Shown: positions 35,066-44,428, counted from the stretch's first letter. The stretch is 64,000 nt of DNA from Microbacterium sp. 4R-513 (GCF_011046485.1 NZ_CP049256.1:2046001-2110000); one strand, 5' to 3'. The notes: a model not told the origin generated them from the sequence alone. Translations and numbers: made by a program.

Positions 35066-35610
35066 TCGTTGGGCGCCTCGCGGGCGAGGCCCTCGAGCAC
35101 CTGAGCCCCGGGCAGGGAGGCGAGCACGCGGCCGGGGACCGAGAGCTTCGCACCGCGGATGCCGGCGCCCACGATCGCCGACGGAAGAGCGGCGACGCGG
35201 GAGTCGACGAGGATCGCCCAGTCCTCGGGGAGGCCGATCGGCGTGATGCCGCCGTACTCCATGCCGGTGCGGGCGACCGCGTCGTCCATCGGAGCGAAGC
35301 CCGCGCGGCGGGCGCCGAGGAACTTGCGCACGACCCCGTTGACGTCGGCCCGCGTCGTCCCGAGCACGAGGCACGCGGCATACGTCGTGACGTCGCCGCG
35401 CGTGCCGACGACCACGATGCAGTTCGCGCCCTCGTCCATGCCGACGCCGTACGCCTCGCAGAAGGCCGCCGTGTCGGCGAGCGACGCGTCGATCGGCGTC
35501 ACGCGCACCTCGGCTGCGAGGGCCGGGTCGAGGTCCTCGAGTCCCGCACGGACGGGTCCGGCGAGCAGCTCGGGGCGGTCGAGGGCTGGGGAGAACTCGA
35601 GCGACGGCAC
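35062..35610 (-). CDS. YbaK/EbsC-type aminoacyl-tRNA deacylase family protein
   Basis: 182 residues with the YbaK/ProRS-associated fold: ANCIVVVG (near 62), KFLGARRAGFAP (near 95) and GGITPIGLP (near 119) are the usual conserved strands and loops. Members hydrolyse mischarged tRNAs such as Cys-tRNAPro (family knowledge), but many paralogues are uncharacterised. ATG 35610. It is followed closely by the amidase gene upstream of it on the same strand (18 bp gap). Confidence 0.85.
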   Translation of the reverse strand: MPSLEFSPALDRPELLAGPVRAGLEDLDPALAAEVRVTPIDASLADTAAFCEAYGVGMDEGANCIVVVGTRGDVTTYAACLVLGTTRADVNGVVRKFLGARRAGFAPMDDAVARTGMEYGGITPIGLPEDWAILVDSRVAALPSAIVGAGIRGAKLSVPGRVLASLPGAQVLEGLAREAPND

Positions 35611-35628
35611 CCTCCGACGCTACGGCAC

Positions 35629-37347
35629 TCAGCCGAGGCGGGGCGTACGCGGCGGCTCCGTGCGCCGGGCGCCCGTCGCCTCGAACGCCGCCGCGAGCCG
35701 CAGCAGCGCTGTGTCGTCGTACGCGCGTCCCGCGAAGGTCAGGCCCACCGGCATCCCGATGTCGGCCATCGTCCCCATCGGCACCGTCACCGTCGGGATG
35801 CCCAGGTGCCGGATCGCCAGATTGCCGTTCGCGACCCACACGCCGTTGCGCCAGCCCAGATCCGCGGATGCCTCGACCCGGTCCATGTCGGCGGGTCCGA
35901 CGTCGGCGACAGCGGGGAAGACGACGGCGTCGAGGCCCAGGCCGTCCATCCATTCCTCGAGATCCACACGGCGGGTCTCTTCGAGACCTCGCAGGCCCCC
36001 CTCGAGCTCGGGCATGTCGGTCCACGGCGATGCGCCCGGGTGCGTTCGGACCCACTCGGGGTACTCCGCGATGTCGTCGTCGAAGCCCGTGTAGCGGTCG
36101 AGCTCGGAGCCCGGCGGGCGCGGGAAGATCCGCGCGCCGTCGACGTCGGCGAGGGTCGACAGGGCGGGATCGCCGTTCGCCGTGAGGAAGTCCTCCCACG
36201 ACCAGGCCGAGAGGTCGACGATCTCGCGCTCGAGGTACTCCCGCGTCACGAGGCCGCGTGTGAAGATCGTCGGCGCGCCGGCACGATCGCCCTCGTAGTT
36301 CGAGACGACGGGGAAGTCGACCTCGAGGACGGTCGCGCCCGCGGCCTCGAGGTCGCGGCGCGCGGCCTCCCAGAGCGCGATGACGGAGGCGCGCGTCTCG
36401 ATGCGCTCGCCGGTCGGTCCGCCGATGCCCGTGCCGGTCCCGGCGTCGGGGTCGGCGTTGATGTACATGCGCGGGATGCCGATCACACGGCCGTCGAGGA
36501 CGGATGCCGCGGCCGAGGCATCGGTCATCGCGAGAGCCGGGTACGACTCGGGTCGCACCGCGGACGCAGCCGGGAGCGACACCCACGGCTGGGCGCGCCA
36601 GAAGTCGCCGCGCGTCTCGGCGTCGTCGGCGACGATGACGTCGAGCACCTCGAGGAGGTCGGCGATCGTGCGGGTGTGCGGGACGACGACGTCCATCGTG
36701 GGGACCAGCGGCCAGTTGCCGCGCGTCGAGATGACGCCGCGCGAGGGCGTGTACGCGCACAGGGCGTTGTTCGTCGCGGGCCCGCGGCCGCTCGACCACG
36801 TCTCCTCGCCGAGCCCGAAAGCCGCGAAGCTTGCCGCGGTCGCCGTGCCCGAGCCGTTCGACGAGCCGGAGGCGAACGGCGCTGTGAGCCAATCCCCGTT
36901 ATAGGGGCTCTCGGCGCGGCCGTAGACGCCGCGCTGCATCCCGCCGTTGGCCATGGGCGGCATGTTCGTGAGGCCGAGGCAGATCGCGCCGCCGGCTCGG
37001 AGCCGCTCGATCGTGAAGGCATCGCGCTGGGCGACGAGGTCGGCGAACGCCGGGCTGCCGGCCGCCGCCGTCAGTCCGCGGACGAGGTAGCTGTCCTTTG
37101 CCGTGTACGGGATGCCGTCGAGCGGGCCGAGCGTCTCTCCCCGCGAGCGGCGGGAATCGGACGCCTCGGCCTCGGCGATGGCGTCGGGGTTGCGCACGAC
37201 GACGGCGTTGAGCTTCGTCTCGGTGTCGGGCCCGTCGTAGGCGTCGATGCGCGCGAGGTACGCGCGCACGAGCTCGACGGCCGTGGTCTCGCCCGCCTCG
37301 AGCGCCGCGCGCAGGTCGGCGATGGATGCCTCGACGACGTCGATCAC
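35629..37347 (-). CDS. Amidase signature family enzyme, divergent subgroup
   Basis: 572 residues. Amidase-signature features: LGPLDGIPYTAKDSY (catalytic Lys near 83), and a Ser/Gly-rich loop ASGSSNGSGTATAASFAAFGLGEETW near 159-184. The usual GTDTGGSIR nucleophile loop is replaced by GEETWSSGRGP, so the cis-Ser/Ser arrangement differs from classical members. Overlaps the agmatine deiminase gene by ATGA, so the two are co-translated. It may hydrolyse the N-carbamoyl amine made by its partner; a general amidase is the fallback. Confidence 0.85.
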   Translation of the reverse strand: MIDVVEASIADLRAALEAGETTAVELVRAYLARIDAYDGPDTETKLNAVVVRNPDAIAEAEASDSRRSRGETLGPLDGIPYTAKDSYLVRGLTAAAGSPAFADLVAQRDAFTIERLRAGGAICLGLTNMPPMANGGMQRGVYGRAESPYNGDWLTAPFASGSSNGSGTATAASFAAFGLGEETWSSGRGPATNNALCAYTPSRGVISTRGNWPLVPTMDVVVPHTRTIADLLEVLDVIVADDAETRGDFWRAQPWVSLPAASAVRPESYPALAMTDASAAASVLDGRVIGIPRMYINADPDAGTGTGIGGPTGERIETRASVIALWEAARRDLEAAGATVLEVDFPVVSNYEGDRAGAPTIFTRGLVTREYLEREIVDLSAWSWEDFLTANGDPALSTLADVDGARIFPRPPGSELDRYTGFDDDIAEYPEWVRTHPGASPWTDMPELEGGLRGLEETRRVDLEEWMDGLGLDAVVFPAVADVGPADMDRVEASADLGWRNGVWVANGNLAIRHLGIPTVTVPMGTMADIGMPVGLTFAGRAYDDTALLRLAAAFEATGARRTEPPRTPRLG

Positions 37348-38378
37348 TTCGCGACCTCCGGCTGCTGCTGCGTGATGCAGTGGATGCCTCCGCCGCGGTC
37401 GAAGATCGGACGCGCGTCGACCGTCACGACGCGCCGCCCGGGGTAGGCGTCCGCGAGGATCTCGCGGGCCGCGGCATCCGCCCCCTCCTCGCCGAAGCCG
37501 CAGGCGATGACGCCGTCGTTCACGACGAGGTGGTTCACGTAGCTCCAGTCGACGAAGCCCTCGTGGTCGCGGAGCGTCTCGGGCGCGGGCAGGTCGACGA
37601 TCTCGAAGCGGCGACCCGCGGCATCCGTCTGCTGCTCGAGGAGCGCGCGCAGCTCGCGCGTGACGTCATGGTCGGGATGCCCGGGGTCGTTCTGACGGTG
37701 CAGCAGGAGCCGGCCGGGCGAGACGATCGTCGCGACGATGTCGACGTGCCCGTTCGTCCCGAAGTCGTCGTAGTCGCGCGTGAGCCCCCGGGGAAGCCAG
37801 ACGAAGGTCGTCGCCCCGATCGTGCGGGCGAGCTCGGCTTCGACGCGCGCCCTGTCGGCGAAGCGGTTGCGACGCGGGTCGAGCTGCACCGTCTCGGTGA
37901 GGAGCACGGTGCCCTCGCCGTCGACGTGGATGCCGCCTCCCTCGTTGACGAGCAGGGAGCTGACCACCTCGGCACCCGCGGCCGTGCCGACGATGCGGCC
38001 GAGCTCGGCCGACAGCTGCCACTCGGCCCACTCCGGCGCGCCCCAGCCGTTGAAGGTCCAGTCCACGGCGCCGAGCGCGCCGGGCCGCTCGTCGTCGACG
38101 ACGAAGGTCGGTCCGACGTCCCGCATCCAGAACTCGTCGAGCGGAGCCTCGAGGATCTCGATGTCCGACCCCAGCATCCGCCGCGCGCGACCGGTCTCCG
38201 ACGGGTCGACGACCATCGTGAGCGGCTCGAACTCCGCGACGGCATGCGCCACGGCGGTCCACGCCGCGTAGCCTTCGTCGCGCAGGGCGTCGGTGTCGCC
38301 GAGGGTCAGCCCCTCGCGGGGGAACGCCATCCACGTGCGATCGTGCCGAGCGGTCTCGGCGGGCATGCGCCAGGCCAT
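37344..38378 (-). CDS. Agmatine deiminase family protein (PAD fold)
   Basis: 344 residues. Conserved PAD/AguA motifs: APLDEFWMRDVGPTFV near 79-94 (Trp/Asp), NEGGGIHVDGEG near 148, GHVDI near 214 (His) and the C-terminal GGGIHCITQQQP with the nucleophilic Cys near 334. Agmatine deiminase converts agmatine to N-carbamoylputrescine. First gene of a two-gene operon with an amidase, divergent from a TetR regulator with a clear palindromic operator between them. Another guanidino substrate is possible. Confidence 0.9.
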   Translation of the reverse strand: MAWRMPAETARHDRTWMAFPREGLTLGDTDALRDEGYAAWTAVAHAVAEFEPLTMVVDPSETGRARRMLGSDIEILEAPLDEFWMRDVGPTFVVDDERPGALGAVDWTFNGWGAPEWAEWQLSAELGRIVGTAAGAEVVSSLLVNEGGGIHVDGEGTVLLTETVQLDPRRNRFADRARVEAELARTIGATTFVWLPRGLTRDYDDFGTNGHVDIVATIVSPGRLLLHRQNDPGHPDHDVTRELRALLEQQTDAAGRRFEIVDLPAPETLRDHEGFVDWSYVNHLVVNDGVIACGFGEEGADAAAREILADAYPGRRVVTVDARPIFDRGGGIHCITQQQPEVAK

Positions 38379-38400
38379 GCCGGCACCTCCGTGTCATTAG

Positions 38401-38416
38401 TTGATCAAGTGATCAA
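38401..38416. promoter_or_regulatory. TetR operator between agmatine deiminase and tetR genes
   Basis: Palindrome TTGATCAAGTGATCAA with perfect 7-bp half-sites TTGATCA/TGATCAA and an AG centre. It is the only AT-rich stretch in the 70-bp divergent gap, 22 bp from the deiminase start and 32 bp from the tetR start, so a bound dimer would block both promoters. Confidence 0.82.
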
Positions 38417-38448
38417 TAAGATGCGAAGATAGCCAGGAGGAGGTCGGG

Positions 38449-39081
38449 ATGTCAAGCACCGCGCGCAAGAAGGCCGCCCGCAAGTCGGCGGCCGAGCGCT
38501 CCGCCGAGATCGCGGAGGCAGCACGCGACCTCGCGCTCGCCGAGGGCCTCTCCGCCGTGAGCCTGCGGGCCGTGGCCGCCCGCATCGACGTCGCACCGGC
38601 GCTCGTCGCGCACTACGAGCCCAACATGGACGCCCTCGTCGCGGCATCCTTCCGCACCGTCGTCTCACCCGAGCTCGACGAGATGCGCCGCGTGATCGCG
38701 GCCGCACCGACGGCGACCGTAGCGCTCGCCGGACTTCTCGCGACCCTTCTCGACGGCACGCGCGATGACGTGACGGTCGTCTGGGTCGAAGCCTGGGCGA
38801 TGGGCCGGCGCAACGAGACGCTCGCTGCGGCCGTGCGCGCCGAGATGGACGCATGGCAGGCGGTCGTCAAGGGCGTCGTCGACGAGGGAGTGCGGACGGG
38901 GGAGTTCGAGACGGATGCCTCGGCCACCGCCGATGTCGCGTGGCAGATCCTCGGGATGATCGACGGCCTCAACGCCCAAGCCCTCGTGCGCTGGAACGAC
39001 GAGCGCGCGCGCGGCTCGGCGCTGCATCGCGCGATCGAGGGGATGCTCGGGCTCGACCGGCTCGCCCTCGACCGGCCGTAG
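38449..39081 (+). CDS. TetR-family transcriptional regulator
   Basis: 210 residues. N-terminal Lys/Arg-rich arm, then a TetR HTH (AARDLALAEGLSAVSLRAVAARIDVAPALVAHYEPNMDAL, about 24-63). The C-terminal ligand domain is of the BetI/TetR_C_6 kind (VWVEAWAMGRRNETL near 105). RBS GGAGGAGG upstream of ATG 38449. It probably represses itself and the divergent agmatine deiminase-amidase pair through the palindrome at 38401. Confidence 0.9.
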   Translation: MSSTARKKAARKSAAERSAEIAEAARDLALAEGLSAVSLRAVAARIDVAPALVAHYEPNMDALVAASFRTVVSPELDEMRRVIAAAPTATVALAGLLATLLDGTRDDVTVVWVEAWAMGRRNETLAAAVRAEMDAWQAVVKGVVDEGVRTGEFETDASATADVAWQILGMIDGLNAQALVRWNDERARGSALHRAIEGMLGLDRLALDRP

Positions 39082-39089
39082 CGTCGGCC

Positions 39090-39164
39090 GTCCGCACGGC
39101 GCACGCGCGACACGCCGCCGCGACGAGGCATCCATCCCGCGTGTCGTCGACCGATCGTGCGGAC
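39090..39164. terminator. Nested inverted repeat between convergent tetR and transglutaminase genes
   Basis: Outer arms GTCCGCACG (39090-39098) and CGTGCGGAC (39156-39164) are perfect; inner CGACACG/CGTGTCG arms lie around 39108 and 39140. Placement between convergent stops suggests a bidirectional terminator or repeat. Confidence 0.5.
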
Positions 39165-39188
39165 GACTCCGCGGCGCGGCCGGCGGGC

Positions 39189-40067
39189 TCAGCCGACGGG
39201 GGCGACGTCGACGTTGACCTGCAGCGTCGACTTCTTGGACTTGGTGAAGATGATGCCCCGCACCGGCGAGACATCGCCGTAGTCGCGTCCCCACGCGACG
39301 GTGACGTAGCGCTCGTTCGCCCACTGGTTGTTGGTCGGATCGATCGCGAGCCAGTCCGACGAGCCCGGCATCCACACGGCCAGCCACGCGTGCGAGGCGT
39401 CGGCTCCGACGACCCGCTCCTTTCCCGGCGGCGGCTGCGTCGCGAGGTAGCCGCTCACGTAGCGGGCGGCGATCCCGTGACTGCGCAGGCACGCGAGGGC
39501 GAGGTGCGCGAAGTCCTGGCAGACTCCGGCGCGCTTGCGCAGCACCTCGGCGACGGTCGAGGTGACGGTCGTCGCCGTGCTGTCGTAGTCGAAGTCCGCG
39601 TGGATGCGGGTCATGAGGTCGGTGGCCGCTTCGCCGATGGGACGTCCGCGGGTGAGGGATGCCGCTGCATACTCCGCGGCGCCCTCGGCGTGGATCGCTC
39701 GCGGCGACTCGAGTGCGAACTCGACGGCGGCCCAGGCATCCGGATCATCCGTGTTCAAGAGGGGTCGGGCCCGCTCCCACGGCACCGACAGGGCGTCCTC
39801 GTCGTAGAGCGGCTGGACGATCGAGACCTCGCTCGTCGCCTCGATGACGAGCTCGCGGTGCGGATCCGTCACCTGGAAGTACGTCACAGCGTTGCCGTAC
39901 GAGTCGGTGTCGCGGTGCAGGTCGATCGGCAGCGGCTCGACGGCGACCGTGTGGGTCGCGACGTCCTGCCACGGCAGCGAACGCGGCGAGAGGTGGTAGA
40001 TCCCGCGGCTGTCCCGGACGGGCGAGCTGTACGTGTAGGCGGTGCGGTGCGAGACGACGTATTTCAT
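39189..40067 (-). CDS. Transglutaminase-like protease family protein
   Basis: 292 residues. An N-terminal bacterial transglutaminase-like beta domain (HRTAYTYSSPVRDSRG) is followed by the papain-like core with the catalytic Cys in KRAGVCQDFAHLAL near 176, His in VVGADASHAWLAVW near 216 and Asp in LAIDPTNNQ near 232. These proteins are regularly encoded with circularly permuted ATP-grasp and alpha-E proteins, as here (ATGA overlap with the upstream gene). The pathway is thought to make and cleave peptide-like bonds; its physiological role is unknown. Confidence 0.9.
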   Translation of the reverse strand: MKYVVSHRTAYTYSSPVRDSRGIYHLSPRSLPWQDVATHTVAVEPLPIDLHRDTDSYGNAVTYFQVTDPHRELVIEATSEVSIVQPLYDEDALSVPWERARPLLNTDDPDAWAAVEFALESPRAIHAEGAAEYAAASLTRGRPIGEAATDLMTRIHADFDYDSTATTVTSTVAEVLRKRAGVCQDFAHLALACLRSHGIAARYVSGYLATQPPPGKERVVGADASHAWLAVWMPGSSDWLAIDPTNNQWANERYVTVAWGRDYGDVSPVRGIIFTKSKKSTLQVNVDVAPVG

Positions 40068-42577
40068 GACTTCTTCGCCTGAACCTCGATGAGCGACATG
40101 GTCGACAGGGTCTGGGGCTCCGGTCCGCTCGCGAAGTGCACGTCGCCGATCGAGTCCGCGAGCTGCATGAGCTGCGAGCGGGTCGTGTCGAAGTACCGCT
40201 GCAGGCGAGGGCGGCGCAGACCCGAAGGCGCCGCGAGAGCCTGGAGATCCAGGTTCTCGAGGGCGGTCTCGAGGTGCTCGAGCAGACGCTCGGGGCGCGT
40301 CGAGCCCGTCGACGCGGGCATCGCCGCCAGATGCATCCGCAGCTCGCGGAAGGCGAAGGCGAGCGACCGGGGGTTGTCGCGGTCGAGGAGGAGGAGTTCG
40401 AGCACGCCGCTCGTGCGGACGTTGCCGCGGTAGCGGCGACGGAACGTGACCGAGCTCTCGGCCGCCGTCAGCACCGCCTCGAGCACCTCGCGGTCGGCCT
40501 GCGGACCGTGCCGATCGGTCGTCGTCGCGGCGAGGAGCGTGCACAGCTGCAGGCCCCGCTCGAGGTAGCGGCCGGCCTCGATCATGCGCCACCCGGGATC
40601 GCGGATCATCGACGCCGTCACGCCGTGGAGCGACAGCACGGCGGTCAGCAGGCGACCGGCCGACTCCGTGATGCGGTGCGAGCGCTCCGAGGTGCGCAGC
40701 GCCTTCTTGGCGCGATCCGTGTGGGCGAAGACGCGCCACGTGTCGGCCGAGAGCTGATCGCGCACGCCTTCGAGCGCCTCGCGCAGCCGGTCGAGCGCCT
40801 GCGCCGCCGAACCCCGCCGGTCCTCGTCCAGCAGGAGCGAGCGGAACTCCTCCTCGGGGTCGGGCGAGCGCCGGCCGGCGAGCCGCTGCAGCACGCCGAG
40901 GAGCGCACGCGCGGGGATGCCGTGCTCCGACTCGACCGGAGCCGTCAGCTCCTCGAGGTGCGCGTCGGCGGTGATGAGCACGCGGAGCAGGTCTTCGGCG
41001 CGCTCCGCGTAGCGGCCGGCCCAGAACATGTCCTCGAGCGCGCGGGGCGCCATGGCGGGGATGCTCGGGCGGAAGTCGAGCGGCGCGACATCGACGAGTC
41101 CCTGATCCGGGTCGTCGGACGCTCCCTTGACGACCCACACGTCTTTCGTGACGAGGGATGCCGCGGCCGGCGCCATGACCGTCGCCAGACCCCCGACGAG
41201 CGGCCGGAAGGCCTGCCGGTACCGGACGGTGAAGGCGCGCATGACGACGGGTTGCGCGTCTGCGCGTCCGGTGCCCGACCAGACGGGTGCCTGCGAGAGC
41301 GCCAGGCGCTCCTGTCCGACGAAGCGGTACGGGGCGGCGAGGACGCGTGCGCGCAGCTCGTCGGCCGTCAGAGAGGCGTGGGCGCGGCGGGATTCGTCGA
41401 TGCTGCGCACCACGAACTTCTCATCGCTCTCGCCCAGGCGGTCGAGCAGCACGTCGAGCCCGTCGGCGTCGCCGCCCCACCACGTCTGCACGGCGGGCAG
41501 GCGCAGCTGCTCGCCCAGCAGCGCGTCGCAGATCGCGGGCATGAAGGGGAGGAGCGCGGGGTTCTCGAGGACGCCGGCGCCCAGGCCGTTGACGACCCGC
41601 ACCCGTCCGCGCCGTACGGCTTCGGTCAGGCCGGCGACACCGAGTCGCGAGTTGCCCCGGAGCTCGAGCGGGTCGCACCAATCGGCGTCGACGCGACGGA
41701 GGATGACGTCGACCCGCTCGGTCGGTCCGTTCTTCGGCCATCCCGGAGGCTTGATCCAGATCCAGCCCCCGCGCACCGTGAGGTCGCTCGACTGCACGAG
41801 CGGGAAGCCCAGCGTGCTGGCGAGGAACGCCTGGTCGTAGGCCGTCTCGGAGTGCGTGCCCGGCGAGAGCACGACGACCCGCGGTTCGGTGACACCCTCG
41901 GGAGCCGCGTTGAGGAGCGCCGACCGCAGCGCCGCGAAGTACGGCTCCATGCGGTGCAGGTCGGTCTCCTGGTACAGGTCGGGCAGGACCTGCGCAAGCA
42001 CCCGGCGGTTCTCCATCGCATAGCCCAGCCCCGACGGCGCCTGGACGCGGTCGGCGAGCACGTGCCACTCGCCCTCGGCATCGCGGCCCAGGTCGGTCGC
42101 CGAGAGGAGGAGCGGCTCGGGGTCGTGGGCGCTCGGCCGCACGAGCGGGCGAAGGTAGCCCGCATGGCCGAAGACGGCGGCCGGCGGCAGGATGCCCTCC
42201 CGCAGCACCCGCTGCTCGCCGTAGAGGTCGACCAGGAGCGCGTTGAGCAGCTCGGCGCGCTGGGCGAGGCCGACCTCGAGCCGCCCCCACGCCGCGGACT
42301 CCATGATGAGCGGCACGGGGTCGAGCTGCCACGGCTGAGCCGCAGAGCCTCGCGGGACGTAGGTGACGCCCCGGTCGGCCAGGAAGCGCGAGATCTCGGA
42401 GCCGACGCGCTTGAGCTCTTCGGGGGTGAGGCCCAGCGCGACCTGCGCGAGGCCCTTCCACGCGGGGCGCAGCGACCCGTCGGGGGCGACGACCTCGTCG
42501 TAGCGCACGCCGCCGGGCTCGCCGAGGGGCAGCGTCGGCTGTGCGAGGGTCGTCGCGTAGTCGCGGAGCACTGTCAC
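40064..42577 (-). CDS. Circularly permuted ATP-grasp and alpha-E domain fusion protein
   Basis: 837 residues from a GTG start at 42577. Residues 1 to about 500 form the circularly permuted ATP-grasp (DUF404/407) domain: RPLVRPSAHDPEPLLLSA, VVVLSPGTHSETAYDQAFLA near 230 and NGLGAGVLENPALLPFMPAI near 320. The region from MAPRALEDMFWAGRYAERAEDLLRVL (about 513) to the end is the alpha-E (DUF403) helical domain. In many genomes these are separate adjacent genes; here they are fused. Functions as a presumed amide-ligase system with the transglutaminase-like protein downstream. Confidence 0.9.
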   Translation of the reverse strand: MTVLRDYATTLAQPTLPLGEPGGVRYDEVVAPDGSLRPAWKGLAQVALGLTPEELKRVGSEISRFLADRGVTYVPRGSAAQPWQLDPVPLIMESAAWGRLEVGLAQRAELLNALLVDLYGEQRVLREGILPPAAVFGHAGYLRPLVRPSAHDPEPLLLSATDLGRDAEGEWHVLADRVQAPSGLGYAMENRRVLAQVLPDLYQETDLHRMEPYFAALRSALLNAAPEGVTEPRVVVLSPGTHSETAYDQAFLASTLGFPLVQSSDLTVRGGWIWIKPPGWPKNGPTERVDVILRRVDADWCDPLELRGNSRLGVAGLTEAVRRGRVRVVNGLGAGVLENPALLPFMPAICDALLGEQLRLPAVQTWWGGDADGLDVLLDRLGESDEKFVVRSIDESRRAHASLTADELRARVLAAPYRFVGQERLALSQAPVWSGTGRADAQPVVMRAFTVRYRQAFRPLVGGLATVMAPAAASLVTKDVWVVKGASDDPDQGLVDVAPLDFRPSIPAMAPRALEDMFWAGRYAERAEDLLRVLITADAHLEELTAPVESEHGIPARALLGVLQRLAGRRSPDPEEEFRSLLLDEDRRGSAAQALDRLREALEGVRDQLSADTWRVFAHTDRAKKALRTSERSHRITESAGRLLTAVLSLHGVTASMIRDPGWRMIEAGRYLERGLQLCTLLAATTTDRHGPQADREVLEAVLTAAESSVTFRRRYRGNVRTSGVLELLLLDRDNPRSLAFAFRELRMHLAAMPASTGSTRPERLLEHLETALENLDLQALAAPSGLRRPRLQRYFDTTRSQLMQLADSIGDVHFASGPEPQTLSTMSLIEVQAKKS

Positions 42578-42780
42578 TGCTGGGGAACCCTCCGCAGGTC
42601 CAGGGTCCGTGGGTAGTCGGGGTTGGCCGCGCGTCGGGCCCGTTCGCGCAGTGCCGAGACATCGACGGTACCGGACGTATGGCCGTGCGGCTCGTCGCCA
42701 TCGCCGAACGGGCGCTGCTGAGAGGTGACGAGATGACGCGCGCTCCCTCGCCGGCGGCGTCGCGCCGGCGTACCGCGACC

Positions 42781-43182
42781 CTACAGAGCGGCCTCCGCGG
42801 CCTTCGCGCGGCGGCGCTCGAGCGTCGCCCGGCGGAACGACGCGTTGGCGGACGGCGTGTAGAGCAGCGCAAGGCCGAACACCGCGAGCACGGCCGACGT
42901 GATGGCGGGCGTCGCGAGCAGGCGCAGGTCGATGAGCGAGAAGACGACGGCCGCGATCTCGACCGCGAAGACGAGGGTGACGACCACCCGCGCGCTCGCG
43001 CGTGCGCGGAAGATCCCCAGGCACACGGGGAAGGTCACCAAGCCGACCAGCAGATGCGTCCAGCCGGTCAGAGGATGGTCGCCCGCCACGAGCATCAGCA
43101 CACCGGCGAACAGCTGCAGGATGCCTGAGATCCAGGCGAGCACACCGACGAGCACGACGCCCCCCGCCGGTCTCGCGCGCAC
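42781..43182 (-). CDS. Small four-helix membrane protein of unknown function
   Basis: 133 residues, GTG start. Four hydrophobic segments (about 8-32, 40-58, 64-84, 90-108) with a basic C-terminal tail (RRATLERRRAKAAEAAL) on the cytosolic side. No recognised motif. It stands between the ATP-grasp gene and another membrane protein. The 203 bp upstream of the neighbouring ATP-grasp gene (42578-42780) hold no gene I can support. Confidence 0.65.
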   Translation of the reverse strand: MRARPAGGVVLVGVLAWISGILQLFAGVLMLVAGDHPLTGWTHLLVGLVTFPVCLGIFRARASARVVVTLVFAVEIAAVVFSLIDLRLLATPAITSAVLAVFGLALLYTPSANASFRRATLERRRAKAAEAAL

Positions 43183-43249
43183 CCTGACCCCTTTCCGACG
43201 GCCGTTGAGGGAAGGCTACTCGCGCGGGCTCCTGTGCCGCGGGGAGAGC

Positions 43250-43831
43250 TCACGCACTGTGGGCGAGCAGCTGCAGGCCGACCACGCCGAGGGCGAGCGC
43301 CGCCTCCGCACCGAGGGCGATCAGGCGCTGCCACCACTTCAGCGGGACGTTGCGCACGGCCACCCAGCCGATGATCCCGAGCGTCGCGACCAGCGCGATG
43401 ATCCCCGCGCGCACCGCGGTCTCGGTCTGCATGATGCCGAAGACCGCGAGGAGCAGGAAGACGAAGGGCAGTGTGATGGCGCCGAGCGTGCCGAAGCTCG
43501 CGAACACGGCGTGCTGCCGCTCCGGGCGGTTCATGGCCCGCTCGTGCACGACCGTGAACGAGATGACGTCGGCGACGAACACCGCCAGGAGCGTGCCGAG
43601 CACCGTGACGAGGAGCGTCAGGAACGCGTCGAGAGCCTCCGTATGCCCGTGCGCGTTGATCGCGAGGAGCACGGCGAGCGCCGCGAACGACAGGTAGATG
43701 CGCTCCTTGAGGTGGTCGGCTCTCGCGCGGCGCGCGGCGTACTCGCGGTCGTGCACGATGCCGTCGTCGAACGTGGCATCGACGGGCGTGCCGTCGTCGG
43801 GGGTGGCGTCGGCGGGCGTGGCGTCGGACAC
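43250..43831 (-). CDS. Four- to five-helix membrane protein of unknown function
   Basis: 193 residues from GTG 43831 (RBS GGGAGA). The first 30 residues are acidic and repetitive (DATPADATPDDGTPVDATFDDG) and probably disordered. Hydrophobic helices follow at roughly 45-62, 68-90, 108-130, 137-155 and 165-185. No known family recognised. It is divergent from the gluconokinase gene. Confidence 0.65.
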   Translation of the reverse strand: MSDATPADATPDDGTPVDATFDDGIVHDREYAARRARADHLKERIYLSFAALAVLLAINAHGHTEALDAFLTLLVTVLGTLLAVFVADVISFTVVHERAMNRPERQHAVFASFGTLGAITLPFVFLLLAVFGIMQTETAVRAGIIALVATLGIIGWVAVRNVPLKWWQRLIALGAEAALALGVVGLQLLAHSA

Positions 43832-43933
43832 GGGGTCTCCCGGTTCGAGGAGAGGGACGGATGCCGCGAGCCTATCGGCGACGGTCGGCCGGCCGGCCGC
43901 TGAGATAGCGTGGATCGGGTCGAAGGGGGTGCG

Positions 43934-44428
43934 ATGTCGCTGGTCGTCATGGGCGTGTCCGGTTCCGGGAAATCGACCGTCGCGGCGCTCGTGGCGGAGC
44001 GCGCGGGAGCGGCGTTCATCGACGCCGACGACCTCCATCCCGAGTCCAACGTCCAGAAGATGGCGGCCGGCATTCCGCTGACGGACGAGGACAGGATGCC
44101 GTGGCTCGCGCGGGTGGGAGAGGTGATCGCCGACCACTCAGGCGAACGGGTCGTCGTCGCCTGCTCAGCCCTGAAGCGGGTCTACCGCGATGCGATCCGG
44201 GAGCGCGCGGGGAGCGTGCTGTTCGCCGAGCTCGACGGCACTCGCGAGCTCCTCGCCCAGCGCATGGGCGGGCGGCAGCAGCACTTCATGCCGCTCGGGC
44301 TCCTCGACTCCCAGCTCGCGACGCTGGAATCGCTCCAGCCCGACGAAGAGGGACTGCGGGTCGACATCGCCCGCGAGCCGGACCGGATCGCGGACGCGAT
44401 CCTCTCGCGCTGGCTCGCGCAGCCGTGA
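43934..44428 (+). CDS. gntK: Gluconokinase (GntK)
   Basis: 164 residues, the standard length. P-loop GVSGSGKST (7-15), DADDLHPESNVQKMAAGIPLTDEDRMPWL (30-58), the gluconate-binding signature, ACSALKRVYRD near 75-85 and HFMPLGLLDSQLATLE near 118-133. Phosphorylates gluconate to 6-phosphogluconate. RBS GAAGGGGG before ATG 43934. No gluconate permease is adjacent, so it stands as a single gene. Confidence 0.95.
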   Translation: MSLVVMGVSGSGKSTVAALVAERAGAAFIDADDLHPESNVQKMAAGIPLTDEDRMPWLARVGEVIADHSGERVVVACSALKRVYRDAIRERAGSVLFAELDGTRELLAQRMGGRQQHFMPLGLLDSQLATLESLQPDEEGLRVDIAREPDRIADAILSRWLAQP

